Assembly: GCA_038363925.1 (NCBI GenBank)
Contig: JAQQWL010000006.1
Location: 5,560,501 to 5,624,500 of the forward strand
Direction of reading: 5' to 3'
Length of the DNA stretch: 64,000 nucleotides
Source: Apiospora phragmitis
Lineage: Eukaryota > Ascomycota > Sordariomycetes > Amphisphaeriales > Apiosporaceae
A model generated the notes under the pieces. The model had not been told where the DNA came from. It was given only the letters and a program-made list of their open reading frames with translations, and did no database searches. Each line of letters starts with the position of its first letter. Positions within the stretch are counted from its first letter, which is position 1. Position numbers and translations under genes: made by a program. This document shows positions 45,371-56,994 of this stretch, piece by piece.

Positions 45371-48300
45371 CATGGAAGACCCGGCACGATGGGGCCCCGA
45401 CCGCGTCGTGGCGAAGCTTCGTAAAGCGTGCGAACTGCCGGACGCTGTCGAGGCCGCCTGTCGAGGCCGCCATTCACAAGCAAAAAATTGGTAGCTTCTC
45501 GCTGCTTCAAGTCACCAGCCAAGAACGACAGAACATGCTCTTCTCGGCTCTTGGGGTCTAGGATTTCCCCCAGAAGATGATTCTGCTCGACTTTCTCGAC
45601 AAGCTGCGCGCCTCGCATACGGAATCCTCCCAGCAGCTCGCCACCAGTCCCAAACGCGATCAAGGCTTCCAGCAAGCTCCCAGTACGAAGCGGCGCCGAA
45701 TGCAGCCCATGGTCGTCTCCTCCCAGCTAGCTGATCCTCTACTTCCCCAATCTACACCTTCTGGCCTGTGGTTTCGAAGAGACGGCCTGCAAGCCATTGA
45801 CATTTTGACTCCCGGCTCAAATCCCGCTGTCGACGGCGGCGATCGCCGCATCAACACCCGAACCTGCGGCCCCGGCTACAGGGGACATCAGCGTCAAGTC
45901 AGCCGCTTTCTCACACGATCTTTCTTGTCCACCGCAGGCGAACCTCGCCGATCCAAGCTCAAACCCGACCAGCTAACACCGCCGAACCACCCGCTACACG
46001 ATCCGGTCCTCCCTCCACCTGGCGAATCCGATAACGAATACGACTCGGAGACGTGGGCCGAGCTACAAGAAGATGTTGTTGACGATGAGGCGCAAAGCCA
46101 GCACGACAGTGTTCAGCAGTATCTCACTGCCGACGAGGCGCGAGACGTGCTTTCCCAGGCGGTGGAGCGGTTCGGAGACGATTGGGCTCGGCGCAAGTCT
46201 CGGCAACTGGAGTACGACGCGCCCCGTATTTGGACGGAACTGCACACTGAGACCAGCGCCGAGACCGCCCGCAATCTCAAACAACGGCTGGCAGAACTTG
46301 ATCAACGAATCGACCGCCTGCGCCGCCAGCTTCTTTCTCCCCCCAACGAATGGCGCACAGTTGTCGAGCTGGTCGAAGCTGCCGCCGCTATTAAGCCCTC
46401 GGCGGAAGATCGGGCCCTCGTCTTTTGGACGATACGCCTGGCCGCCCAGGTCAGTCCGCCCGGGCGCCCGTCGCTAAGTCGGCGCCGCAAGCCTAAGGCC
46501 TCACGAGCAGCCCAGCGTGATGTCGACAGCGAGGATCTGGATAGCGACTCGGAGTTCAGTTTCGAAGACCTAGAGCCCGATCATGGTCCCGAGGCCGGTA
46601 GTGCCTTGCCAGGTACGTCCGCCGCCTTTCTGCTCGCGTTCTTTCACTGAATTTCTCCAGATTATTCTAAAACATCCGCCCCGCGCGCCTGTTCTTCTTG
46701 TCCTGATGTTATAGACCTAACACAAGATGGTACTGGCAATCCCATATACTTCCTCTTTAACTTGGCTAACGTTTCTGTTAGACTCCAATACGTCAGACTC
46801 TGATAACGAAACCAACTCGGACGACCAGATACCGGAGCTGCGCTTCTTCACCAAGACCCGCAACGGCTGGGCCAAAGAGGATTGGGTCGGAACCTGAGAA
46901 CTTTTCGGTTGCGACCCCGCTGCCACCAAGATCCGCGTCGCCGGCTTCCTCACCCCCGTGAACCATTACCAAGCCATGAGCGCTTTTATTTTCCTTGCGC
47001 AGCAGGTGCGCCGGGGTGTGGCCGGGGCGCTGCTGGCGGACGAGATGGGCCTCGGGAAGACCCTGATAATGCTGCTGGTGTTGACGGTCCGACGCTACCT
47101 AATCGAGATGGTCGACGATGTGCCAGTCCATTGCGAGGCACATCTGCCCCGGAACCATCCACCGGGCGCCAAGTGTCCCAGTCGAGGAGGCAAGTATGGC
47201 GATTTGCAGTGCCCCTGCGAGCGGGGCGGGTGGGCCTCCAAGATTGCCCGTAAGCTCTGCGACCTCCCCACTGTCGTCTTTATGCCGCCCCGCCTCGACG
47301 GCTGGATCGCGCAGGTTAAGACCCATATCGACTTCCGCCCCACCAGCCCCGCCAGGTACCTGGCCTTCAAGGTGAACCACGAGGAGTGGTGCCGGGCCCA
47401 GAGCAGGATGCCCGAGAACAAGCGCTTTTTGTGCGACATGGACGAGCTGCCCAACGCCCCGACTCACCCCAAGGATCCCTCTCGCCTTACGCAATACTAC
47501 AGCGGCAGCTTGGAGCGCTACTTCACTAGCTGCTTCATCCAAGGTGACGGCCGCTTCCATGACAAATTCGCAGCCGGCTTCGTGGTTATGGACGAAGCAC
47601 ACGAATACAAGGGCCTCACCTCTCGCTCTTCAAGTTTCTTGGTGATATAGTGGAGCGCGTTGCCGTCCCCGTCTACCTCTGTCTCGTGTCGGGCTCCCTT
47701 CAAGCTCTCGGTCCGGGGACCTGGAGATGGGCCGTCGAACACTTCACCGAGACGGCCAAGGCGGGAGGCTGGACCCATTACGAGCCGGTCGTGGCTACAT
47801 GGGGCAAGTTCTCGGCGGACGAGAAGTACATAATCGAGAGAATGGGGCCCGACATCGATGACGTCACCAGGAAAGAGGTCCTCGCCCGATGGAAGCGCCA
47901 CCGTCTGCTGTGGAAAAGCTTGGTGGAACAGATTATCATCCGCCGAACCCCCGAGACCCGCGACCATTCTGGCAGAGCCATCGTCCGCTACGACCCACCC
48001 GTCGTACAGACGTATCCACGCCCGATGCCTAACCACGGCGACACCTGGACTGCCTTCCGCGCCCTCGCGGCATCCGTGCAGAGTTGGCTCCAGCGCGAGC
48101 TCAAGGCCAGGCTGGCGCAGCACCAGCTCGACGGCAAAGGCACGCAGCCCACTAAGGCATCGGTGGAAGAGGAGCTCCTTTGGGGCACCGCGCCAGCCGG
48201 CGCCAAGGGCGCCAAGTGCTATAACGTCATCAGTCGCGCGTCGATGTTCCCCGCCTTGGCCCTGCTGTGGCAGCGCGGCCGCATCGACGCCGTGCACCTC

Positions 48301-48951
48301 AAGGCGGATTACATTAACCGCCTCGCCAAGGCCGCCACCACCATTCTCGCCTCAACTGACTACGCCCGCGGCGCCGCCCGCCACGTCTTTGAAGAGTCAC
48401 CCTTCTGGGCGGACCGCGACCTCTTGCGCCGCGATTCGCCCAAGTACCACCGGCTTCACAACCGCGTCAAAGAAATGGTTGCGTACAAACATGAGCATAT
48501 GATTGTTTTCGCTTTGCACCCGGCCAGTTGTTTTCGTCGCCATGATACTCCTTCTGGAGGACTTCCCCTAAGCTCGAAGTAATGTACGTCCATGCGCAGG
48601 TCCCGCTCCTCGGCTCGCGCGGTGCCGAAGGCCACTCCCGGAACGCCATGGTGCAGAGGCTGGACTCCCGGGATTGCCCCAAGGTCCTTCCTGTCGACAT
48701 TCGATATTTCCTCAGCCGGCCTCAACCTGCAGGCGGCCAACTAGCTCACTATGGTAGAAGAGCCGAACCGCAGCGCCGACAAGGAACAGGCTCCGGCCCG
48801 GGTGCACCGCTACGGCCAGACGCGCCAGACGAACATCGAAGCCCTGCAGGACAAGCGGTACTTGGCGGAGCAGTACCTGGTGCACAAGAATGCCAACCGC
48901 CGGCAGATGGGAGAGGGCGTCGACTGGTCCATGTACGAGAAATCTGGTTGA
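45371..48951 (+). pseudogene. SAM-domain SNF2-type helicase, multiply broken
   Basis: From ATG 45371 (MEDPARWGPDRVV) the gene reads as a SAM-like head (LLQVTSQERQ...ML..ALGV). An acidic, basic-patched middle follows, then ADEMGLGKT (Walker A, 47035-47061), VVMDEAH (Walker B, about 47583-47601), FLGDIVERVAVPVYL, ASMFPALALL, EGHSRNAMVQRL and RVHRYGQTRQT (helicase motif VI, about 48810). Two introns with good sites are seen (46612-46661 and about 46735-46781). Damage: a 13-bp tandem duplication (45445-45470), TAG 45559-45561, TGA 46895-46897, a two-base gain near 47612-47618, frame losses near 48545-48580 and 48690-48720, and a TAG near 48766. Clearly dead. It is GC-rich, so RIP alone does not explain it. 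Confidence 0.78.
45445..45470. repeat. Exact 13-bp tandem duplication causing a frameshift
   Basis: ctgtcgaggccgc occurs at 45445-45457 and again at 45458-45470. Removing one unit restores one frame from the ATG at 45371 into the SAM-like segment. Confidence 0.85.
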
Positions 48952-48959
48952 GTGTGTCC

Positions 48960-49369
48960 TGAATAGGCTGTCGGCAGGCAAGTCGCACACGTGGAAGATT
49001 CGTTTGCTCTGGATGATACATTTGCAGCGCGATTTGACCACTATTGCTGTGGAATATGCTACCGCGGCCTGATTCTCTGTTTGCTAGGAGGATTCTCTAG
49101 TTATGGATGTTTTGTGTATTCGACGCAAAATGTGCACTGAAGATATAATAATGAATTGATTGCTTAATAAAGATTGCTAATCTTCTCTACCTCCTATTTC
49201 GCATCGTGGTCAAGTAAGCAGGCGGCATTGCAGATACTATAGTCGTACTTGGAACACACATCGTGGACAGCGAGATAAGCATTCCGCCAAAGCAAAATAC
49301 CATGAGAGATGAATGCATTCCATCTTCTTATCTTAGTTTCCGTCTCTCTGCTGGTCCTCCCTGGTGCCT
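48960..49369. other. 3' flank of helicase and of W/C copy 3
   Basis: No gene. Sequence from about 49310 is already similar to the 3' flank of W/C copy 1 (about 9840), so the duplication extends beyond the coding part. Confidence 0.45.
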
Positions 49370-50200
49370 TTACTTCGGCTCTGCCCCAGCTGCGCGCTTT
49401 GCCTCTTCATCCTCCTCAAGCAGACACCAGACACACTGCGCGTGCATTTCGACGGCGCTTGTCTGCAAGTACATGGCGATGGCCATGTCCGCGTCCCTCA
49501 TTGTATTCCACTCCTTGACCAGCCAGTCCATTGCTCGAACACTCAATTCAACTTCCACCTTATAATCTTCGCCAACCCAGGCCTTGTAGTTGTCTGGACC
49601 TCCCTGGCCGGGCACCCACCACGACGAGCTGCCGATCTTGATCTCGCGGAGCACGCCGTGCAACCCGCTGTGCTGTAGTGTCTTGTGGATTCGTCCCATG
49701 GTACGGTTCTGCTCCGAGAGCCCCAGTAACAGATCGGTCTGCACGGCACTGAGTGTTTGGGTCGGTGTGCTGTACTTGGGGTCGTTGCCCAGCCTCCACA
49801 CGCTGTTCCGGAAATCCAGGGCGCTGGCTAGGAAGCGGGACTTGGTGGACTCGATATTCAGCACACCGTCTGCACGGACTTGGCCGCCATGGGAGTATCT
49901 CTCGGCACCCCAGGCAGCGTTCATGGTTCGGGACAGGTGATTGGGGTCTTGGGTATTCGAGCCGGGCGAAACAGTCTTCATGATAGAAGTGAGGTCGTTT
50001 CCCCAATCGGCAAGCATGTAGAGTGCTTCCTAGACAGCCTCCTCATTACAGTTGCCAACGGAAAGCTCCACTGTACCGGCGCATGGCTTCTGGCAACCAG
50101 GTGTGCTGCAGGGCATGGTGCTCCGGAGGTGAAAGAAGGAGCAATGCGGGAAGGCGCCGTCGTACAAGATGGCCTCAGGCGGGTTGATCGGACGCTGCAT
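49370..50200 (-). pseudogene. W/C-motif family, copy 3 (single in-frame TAG)
   Basis: An acceptor (CAACAG) precedes ATG 50200 (MQRPINPPEAILYDG). The frame holds CSTPGCQKPC and reaches TAG at 50032-50030 (codons GTC TAG GAA). The same frame then stays open for 215 more codons: EALYMLADWGNDL, HLSRTMNAAWG, DFRNSVWRLG, GSSSWWVPGQGGPDNYKAW, and CVWCLLEEDEEAK at the end. No other defect is visible. If the TAG is read through or edited the product is about 276 residues; if not, translation could only restart at ATG 50017. Closest relative in the window is copy 1. Confidence 0.65.
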
Positions 50201-50460
50201 CCTGTTGATGGTTGGCGAGTGCATCAGAATATTGCCAAGTTGATGGAAGAGGGATAATATGGTTGGCATACCTGGTGGTAGTTGTTCCGTTAAATGGTAC
50301 TGTATCCGTAGTCCTCAGAGTAATGCTCCAAAAGCGAAGAGGAAAGGTGAAGCGGGATAGAATTGGGAGCTGTGTATCGTCCAACATGTCGCTGTACTAT
50401 GCTCAGGCTCATCCCACCCGCGTACGCGTATCTACAGTGGTGTTAAGGAGTGGAGGTAGC

Positions 50461-50492
50461 GGGGTAGCGGGGTAGCGGGGTAGCGGGGTAGC
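50461..50492. repeat. (GGGGTAGC)4 microsatellite
   Basis: Four exact 8-bp units plus a partial unit before. G-run spacing would allow a G-quadruplex on the + strand. Confidence 0.85.
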
Positions 50493-50499
50493 TCAACTA

Positions 50500-51531
50500 T
50501 TCCACAGATGCTGATTAGCGAAGCCCTATTTTCCGCCCACGTTGACGTCCCCGCAACGCAGCTAATCCGCCTACAAGCTATGTACAAGGAATGTACATAG
50601 AAATGCTCAATCCCCGCTGCACATCCTTCCAACTAGAGATATAAGCAAACCCTTGTCTAGGATCCTTGTTGCAGACGAGTATAGGTATGTACGTCTAGCT
50701 GCGACGACTACAACTGCTGCGACTGACCTCGAATCAATACATTGAGCTCTTCATTGGCTACCCCGCCATCTATCCATTTGATCATCACTCAATTTGGTTC
50801 GGATTTTACACATAGCGAAACGACAAACTCCAAATATATTTGCAAGTACTCTATGATGCGGGCGGGGACGCTGGTTCAAGGCCACTCTCGCTTGCGGTCG
50901 GAGACTGCCCCGAATCACTCATTGTAGCCCACGAGTTGAATTTGTTGGATTTGCAGTCTTGCCGGAGTGTCTGACAATATTGTTTAGCCTTGGGAAGGCT
51001 AGTAAAATGGAAAGAGAAGAGAAATGTATATAGTGTCACTGAGTCGTTAGAGCGAAAGAATGATGAATAGTGGCAGATGCTACGCGTTGGGTTAAAGTGC
51101 GAGAAGCGGACGGGCACACAATATATATGTCCTCTTGGTTCGCACTGTCCGCCGGAATGCTCAATGGAGAACAGCAACTGACGTGAGCACTGTATTCCGA
51201 ATGGCAGCACATTACACGGATCCTACATGAAAAGCTCTCTCTCGGCTCACCCGGAGACGCTGCTTTAAGGGTGAGCTCGAGGGTGAGCGGGGTGAGGTCC
51301 AGGGTGATCCGGGTGAGGCAAGAAAGCAGCCTGGGGAGAGCCAGAATTCTCGTTTGTGCAAGGGTCAAATAGGCTGCCCCCGAGACTGCCCGAATATTTA
51401 AATAGGGCCATATTTCGTAGCTCCGTCTTTCGTTCCATTATTTCTTTTCTTGTGAATTACCTACCTACCTCTCTGACAACGTTCTTTTCTTGTCTGCCAT
51501 CACAATCATCGTCCCCGTCCGATATTTGGAC
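50500..51531. other. Upstream region of the DUF3435 gene
   Basis: No supported gene. A GGGTGAG-rich stretch at 51268-51320 is mildly repetitive. If the DUF3435 gene is a Starship captain, an element boundary would be looked for here. Confidence 0.4.
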
Positions 51532-52831
51532 ATGTCTCCCCTCAATCAAGGTCAGAAGCCCGACGCAATTGCTAGGGCTGTCCAAAGCGGCTACCAACCC
51601 TTTCAGCATATCGTTACAGACTCGATAAGAGGTCTGAATAAATACAAGCTAGCTGTCCATAGCAATCAAGACCGTGTGCTGAGCAATTACATTACGTAGG
51701 TCATGCGCCCACTTTGCATCCGTCTACCTCACAGGCTTACATTTAGATAGATGGCGGATGAAGGTTGATCAGACCACTCAAGGACACTCAGAAGCTTTTG
51801 TTCGTGCCACGTTTTTGGGAGAACAATGCGAGTTCCCACCTCTTGCGGAGCTTAAAGATTTCCTCCGATTTTACATTCACCAAAGCCAAGGCCGAATCAC
51901 CAAGAACGGGCTTCCCACGCTCGACACCATGAAGATTGTGGCAGAATGGTTTTTTGCCGGCTTCACAAGGCATACCACGGTGGTAGTTCCTCAAGAAGAC
52001 AGATCCGAAGTTTACACGGTAAGGCATATCAGATAGAGCTATGGCTCGTGGGCGCTAACATCCTACAGTGGCTTAGGATAGTCGTCTGCGAAGAAGAACG
52101 GTTGATCGAGAACGTTCACGTTCAGAAGTTCAATTTCACAAAGAAAGAACTTGATCGGGTCATGAGAGGCTTGTTAACTCGCCCCGACCTCAAATACATG
52201 CATGAAAGAACCCGGATTCAAATTGCGTACATCATCCCGACGTACTGTTGGTCAGGAGCCCGACTTGGCGCATTTTTCACAGGCGGGCTTTGTTAGCGGG
52301 TCAGTATGCATACCAGGATTCTTCTATGGCTCTTTTGTGGCTTCGGTTCTGATTCCGCCTTTAGGATATTCATGTGGACATTATGCGATTTGATAACGGA
52401 GAAATTAAGCCAGCCTACCGGCTTGACCAACGATGGGTCAAAAACAACCGGGACCCTGAGAATGTTGTGTAAGTCTCATCCGGACTAAAACAAACAAGCA
52501 CAAGTGGAACGCTAACAGGAGAAGATTTGGCATATCTGGAGAAGGAGACACAACTCTCCTCTATAATGAGATCACATTCTTGCTAGTGATGGCACTGGCT
52601 GATGGCGTGGTGGAGAACATCAACTCCTGGAACGACATCCATCAAATCACCATCCCCAAAGGCAAAACGCATGTTTCTTTGAAATGGAAAGATGCCGCAC
52701 TCATGCTCCCAGTCCTTCGGCACGTCCTGAAAGACGGAACCATCGGCGCCCCACAGTACTTCGGGTTCTTATTTTTGACATCAGACAGGCGGACGCTGAA
52801 CCTGGATTTTACTGTACTGTATGTATATTAG
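51532..52831 (+). pseudogene. DUF3435/FluG-like tyrosine recombinase (Starship-captain-like), one TAG, C terminus missing
   Basis: Five exons join in frame: 51532-51695, 51751-52018, 52069-52299, 52365-52468, 52519-52831 (introns of 55, 50, 65 and 50 bases with GTAGGT, GTAAGG, GTCAGT and GTAAGT donors). Family features: AEWFFAGFTRHT, EDRSEVYTWLR, FTKKELDRVMRGL, RTRIQIAYIIPTYCWSGARL (GAR with the first catalytic Arg), QRWVKNNRDPENVV, FGISGEGDT and LADGVVENI. Codon 220 is TAG (52294-52296) just before the third donor. After 52831 the AT-rich block begins and the recombinase box with the later His-Arg and the Tyr is absent. Known: DUF3435 proteins include the captains that move Starship elements. 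Confidence 0.7.
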
Positions 52832-55312
52832 CGTACTTTGGAGGCAGTAAAGCTAAACCTATACAGGAGACGTATCTGCTCTTATAGACCGACCTATGTC
52901 TGGCCCTACTATCGCAGTAGTTAATTTATATGCTTTAAAGCTATAAAACTAGAACCAGTCCATCCGATGTCGAGATATATACAGGCGGATACAGTACTGT
53001 ATAGGCGAACGAGCTCGAGTGGTTTATGGCAGCAGCATACGTCCACCTCTTTTTTCTTTAATAGATGTAATAGTGCGAGGCCACGAAACCGGCTCCGGGA
53101 GTAATTATTATCGCTTAGAAATAGAAACAGCCTTAGAGGCCTGTTTTTGACCTTAGATATATAAGAAGTAGTTTATTAAATAATTTTAAACTCACGGCGA
53201 ATCGAACCGCTATATTAAAATAATACGTAGGGGAGGATATACTTTTTAAGGTTATTCTATATCCTTAATAATTAATTAATACGAGATCGGGTTTTATATC
53301 TAGATATAATAACTAAGCCTATAGCTAAGCTGCCTAAGCTTACGAGGGAATTACTTAAGCTCGTAACGGAGCTACCTAACCGTGACGGAGCTGCTTAAGC
53401 TCGTAATAAAACTGCCTAAGCTACTTAAATTACCGATTATTAAAATATTTTTATTTATTATAAATAAAATTAGCCTTTTAAATATAGCCTTTAAGCTTTA
53501 TATATTTTAAAAATCCGATAAATAACTAAATTATAATCTTCGAGGGCCTTATAATAATACTCAATTTTTTAAAAATTTAATACATAGGAAAAAATATTAA
53601 ATAGCGATAGCAAAGAAACATAATAAAGAAACGATAAGTTTTCGTAAGAAAGACTTAAGCTGCCGTAATTAATACCTAGAGACTTTTAATTTACTCTAAT
53701 TTCCTGAACGGGTAATTACTAGATATAATCGATTTCTACGGTCGTCAACCATTGCCACTAGCCCATTTAATAACCATAGATACTTCATCCGGTGATATAG
53801 ACTACTCAGCATATATTAAACTTTCTAGGGCCATATTATAACTGCCCAAAGCTGTGACTTTACTACCTCACCCTGTAATAGTTTCTTAGTAATACTAGGC
53901 CATCTTTTACACTTCTAGATCCACGCATCGAACCGCAATATATACGAGTTTAATTATCGGCGCCACTTAACCTGTTAGTCTTTATCTAGAATAAAAGGGC
54001 TCGCTATTTTAAGCTCGTTATTTCTATTATAGCTGTTATTAGTATCGTAAGTATCGTTAATAGTTCTACCGGCCGAAATAGCCGGGGTATAAACATGCCG
54101 ATTTTATTATAACCTAGTTAATATAATAATAAAAAAGTAACCTTTTCGTAAATTAAAATTAAAACTATTATAAATTAATCCGCTACTATATTTATATAAT
54201 AAAGTAAATATAAAATATAAATTTATTAATTTATATAACGATTAAAGTATTTTAAATTTTTATAAATAACGCTAAATATATTTATTATCCCTGTTATGTT
54301 TACTAAGTGCGAGCGCTTATTTTTAGCCGTTAAAAAGCTTTTTAATTCGTTACGTAATAGCTTAAATATCGTTATTATTAATATATATATAGTATTACGG
54401 TCTTAATTACGGGCGGATATTTTATATAACGAAAAGATTAATTAAATAATTATTTCGGTAACTAAACGCGTAAAACAGGATACTTTAAAACAGCTAGTAT
54501 ACGGTAATTAAGTCGCACGAATTACGTAATAAATAGCGGAAAAGGAACCGCGGCCCGGATTACGTAATAGGGGTAATAAAGAAGTTAACGATACCCTTAA
54601 ATAGCTTTATTTTCGCACACCTAATCCACCTAGTGTACCCTTAATTTATATTAAATACACGTATACTCACCTAGCTTCGAATTTTATTAGTTAAAATTAA
54701 CTAAATTCACCTTAAACCCTTGGTGTACGTTAGTGTGATTGTTTTCACCCTTAAGCAGTTTATTATATAAATTTATTATACTTTATAATATTTTTTAATA
54801 TATTAACGAAATTAATATAAAAAAATTCAAAATTATATATTTTATATTTTAATAATCCTTAATATAAACGCTCTTTTATTCTTTTCTTAATATATTTAAA
54901 ATATATATAATATAATTTAAATAGTTTTATATCATTAAATATTTTTATTATTTCTTATAAAATCTCTTTATTTAAATAATTTAACCGTTCGTATTAAATT
55001 TATAAATTAAAATTAATAAAATAAAAACATAAAATTATATTAAAAACTATAAATTCGTATTTTTTATTTAATTAATTAATTAAATATAAACTATTTTTAA
55101 AAATAATAAAAATAAAAATTAATATACTTTTAACCCTTAATACTTTATAAAAAAAAGAATTTTATTTCTTTTTTTATTAATTAAAATATAAAAATTAAAT
55201 TATACCTTAAATTTAAAAAATATATAACGTTTTAAAAGATTACTTAATTTTTTTTTTTAATAAATTAATAATTAAATCTTTAAATTATTTAAATATAACG
55301 GTGTGAAGGCGT
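52832..55312. other. Second RIP-degraded AT-rich block
   Basis: From about 53100 the sequence is dominated by A/T runs with stops in all frames. Partly preserved patches at 53300-53440 (AAGCTCGTAA/GAGCTGCCTAA repeated) and 53700-54060. A pair of related short stretches (54625-54640 TAGTGTACCCTTAA; 54718-54760 TGGTGTACGTTAGTGTG) could be decayed element ends. No gene can be read. Confidence 0.55.
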
Positions 55313-56380
55313 ACGTCGCGCTGAGACACTTTCTCGGGCGCGTTGCTAACCACGTGAAGGCGCTAAAGGTAATCGTCGAAGACGCGGCGAGGCACCAAAA
55401 CATCTTTGACGCCGGAGTCTCTTCCATCTAGACCGTCAGCCCCGTCGCCAGCGTCCCACGGCCTAAGGCCGACGGCCTCACTACCCCGTCGAGCATCTTA
55501 AAGAGGATGGTTTACTAAGATAACCCTAAATTAAAGAGGTACTAAGAGGGACTAGAGTTCCTGGACTAAAGGCTTTAAATCGGCGAGTATATTATTAAAA
55601 GCTATAAGTAAAAGGACTTCCGCCCTTATATCCATTACGAAATATAAATCCTAGAGCATTTCTACGAGAATAATTTACGATTTATTTTTAATAACCGGTT
55701 AATCGCTTATAGTAAGCCTGCCTGTTACTGCTACTCTCTTTATTTTAAAGCCCACCCGGCCGATCCCGAGGAGCCTCGATCCCACTAGAAGATTTAGCCG
55801 AATTGGGGGCCCCCACGAGTCCCGGATAATCCAGACGGTCGGCACGATAATATAAAATATAGACACCAGCTGCAAATACTAAACAAAATAATCGAATCGA
55901 TCAAAAAGGAGGCCCTTAACCAGATTAAAAAGAAAGTGATCAACATAGGCTATCATCCCGACTCGACGACTGGCATAACTCCTTCGGTCCTCTCAGACAG
56001 GCCTCTTGAAGAGCGGATGGAGAGCCTCAACATAGGTAAGTTGTCGGTTAAAATACGCCTGGCGGGCCTTCTCTGTATCTGACCATGATATAGGAGCCCC
56101 ACGGACAACTGAAGAGGTTGCCGACTCGGACTCTTCCGACTCCATCCGAAGCATCAGTAGCAACAGCGCGCATTCGGCTCAGCAGATTAGTGCTACTGAC
56201 ACAACTCTGGAGGCAGACAGAGATCACATGCCATTGGCATCTCCTGCTACTAGTGACCCAGCCACAACAGACGATGCTGCTGTTCAGGAAGATACTGATC
56301 ACAGCCTGCGCGTCAAAGTTGACCCAACAGTTGATTCAGAGGATGAGGATCCGGAGCCTCAGGGTGGAGCGGTGTTGTGA
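55313..56380 (+). pseudogene. OTT_1508-like deaminase gene, 5' exon RIPped, 3' exon intact
   Basis: The 5' part (55313-56035) keeps the order of the fungal family I know as OTT_1508-like nucleic-acid deaminases. There is a helical head, an H-x-E position followed by ILEHFYEN (55653-55690), SKPACYC (about 55712-55735) for the zinc-binding Cys group, and NWGPPRVPDNPDG. At least nine in-frame TAA/TAG codons interrupt it, and a Cys of the expected CC pair reads Tyr. A clean intron follows (56036-56093, GTAAGT...ATAG) and then an undamaged acidic exon to TGA 56380. Damage stops near 55900, so the RIP border lies inside the gene. Known: such deaminases are thought to act in conflict or defence. Not functional as read. 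Confidence 0.66.
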
Positions 56381-56994
56381 AACGCTTCAGACAATACCAA
56401 GGGGACCCGAGGGTGTTATGTGGGACTTTACCAGACGTCTGCTTATTTTGAAGGACAGACAGGAAAAGGGTATCAGGGTTTCTATGTTATCTGTTGGAGT
56501 ACCGAACTATCGACCCACACACAATACACCGATGCAGTGTGTATATATGGATGGACTGCTCCCTCCTGTATCTAGAGCTTAGTTCTCCTAGCAATATACC
56601 TACTCCTACACCTACAGTTCGACATTCCCATATAATCTCGCCTTTTGGCATCCGGTAACTGCGATATTTTACGTCAGCGCTATGTTCATGACAGTCACTT
56701 CCATATGGAGCACAAAATATAACCATTCCTGACCAAGCGATGTTCCTTCCACATAATGGGTCTCTGATAACTACAGCGAAATGAGCTGATCGCTAAAATT
56801 ATTTTGTGAAGTAAATTTGATGGATTACAACATGCGATGGCGTCTATGCGTAGTACAATAGAACCAAAACCCCAATTAAAGCAGCAGAAATAGCAAAGTT
56901 GGGATGCCAAACGAAGCCAGGAAAGTCTGCCAGCATGGCTTGAGCACCTTGCCGACGCCGCTTTCGTCATCTCCGTTGCTTCCTCCTCACCGAG
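56381..56994. other. Intergenic, nothing recognised
   Basis: Left flank of the normal-composition region. Only short unsupported frames. Confidence 0.4.

Noticed and set aside
47099..48297. Long minus-strand frames in the helicase
   Set aside because: Antisense to clear helicase motifs in GC-rich sequence.
50461..50492. Telomere-like repeat
   Set aside because: GGGGTAGC is not the fungal TTAGGG repeat and has only four units.
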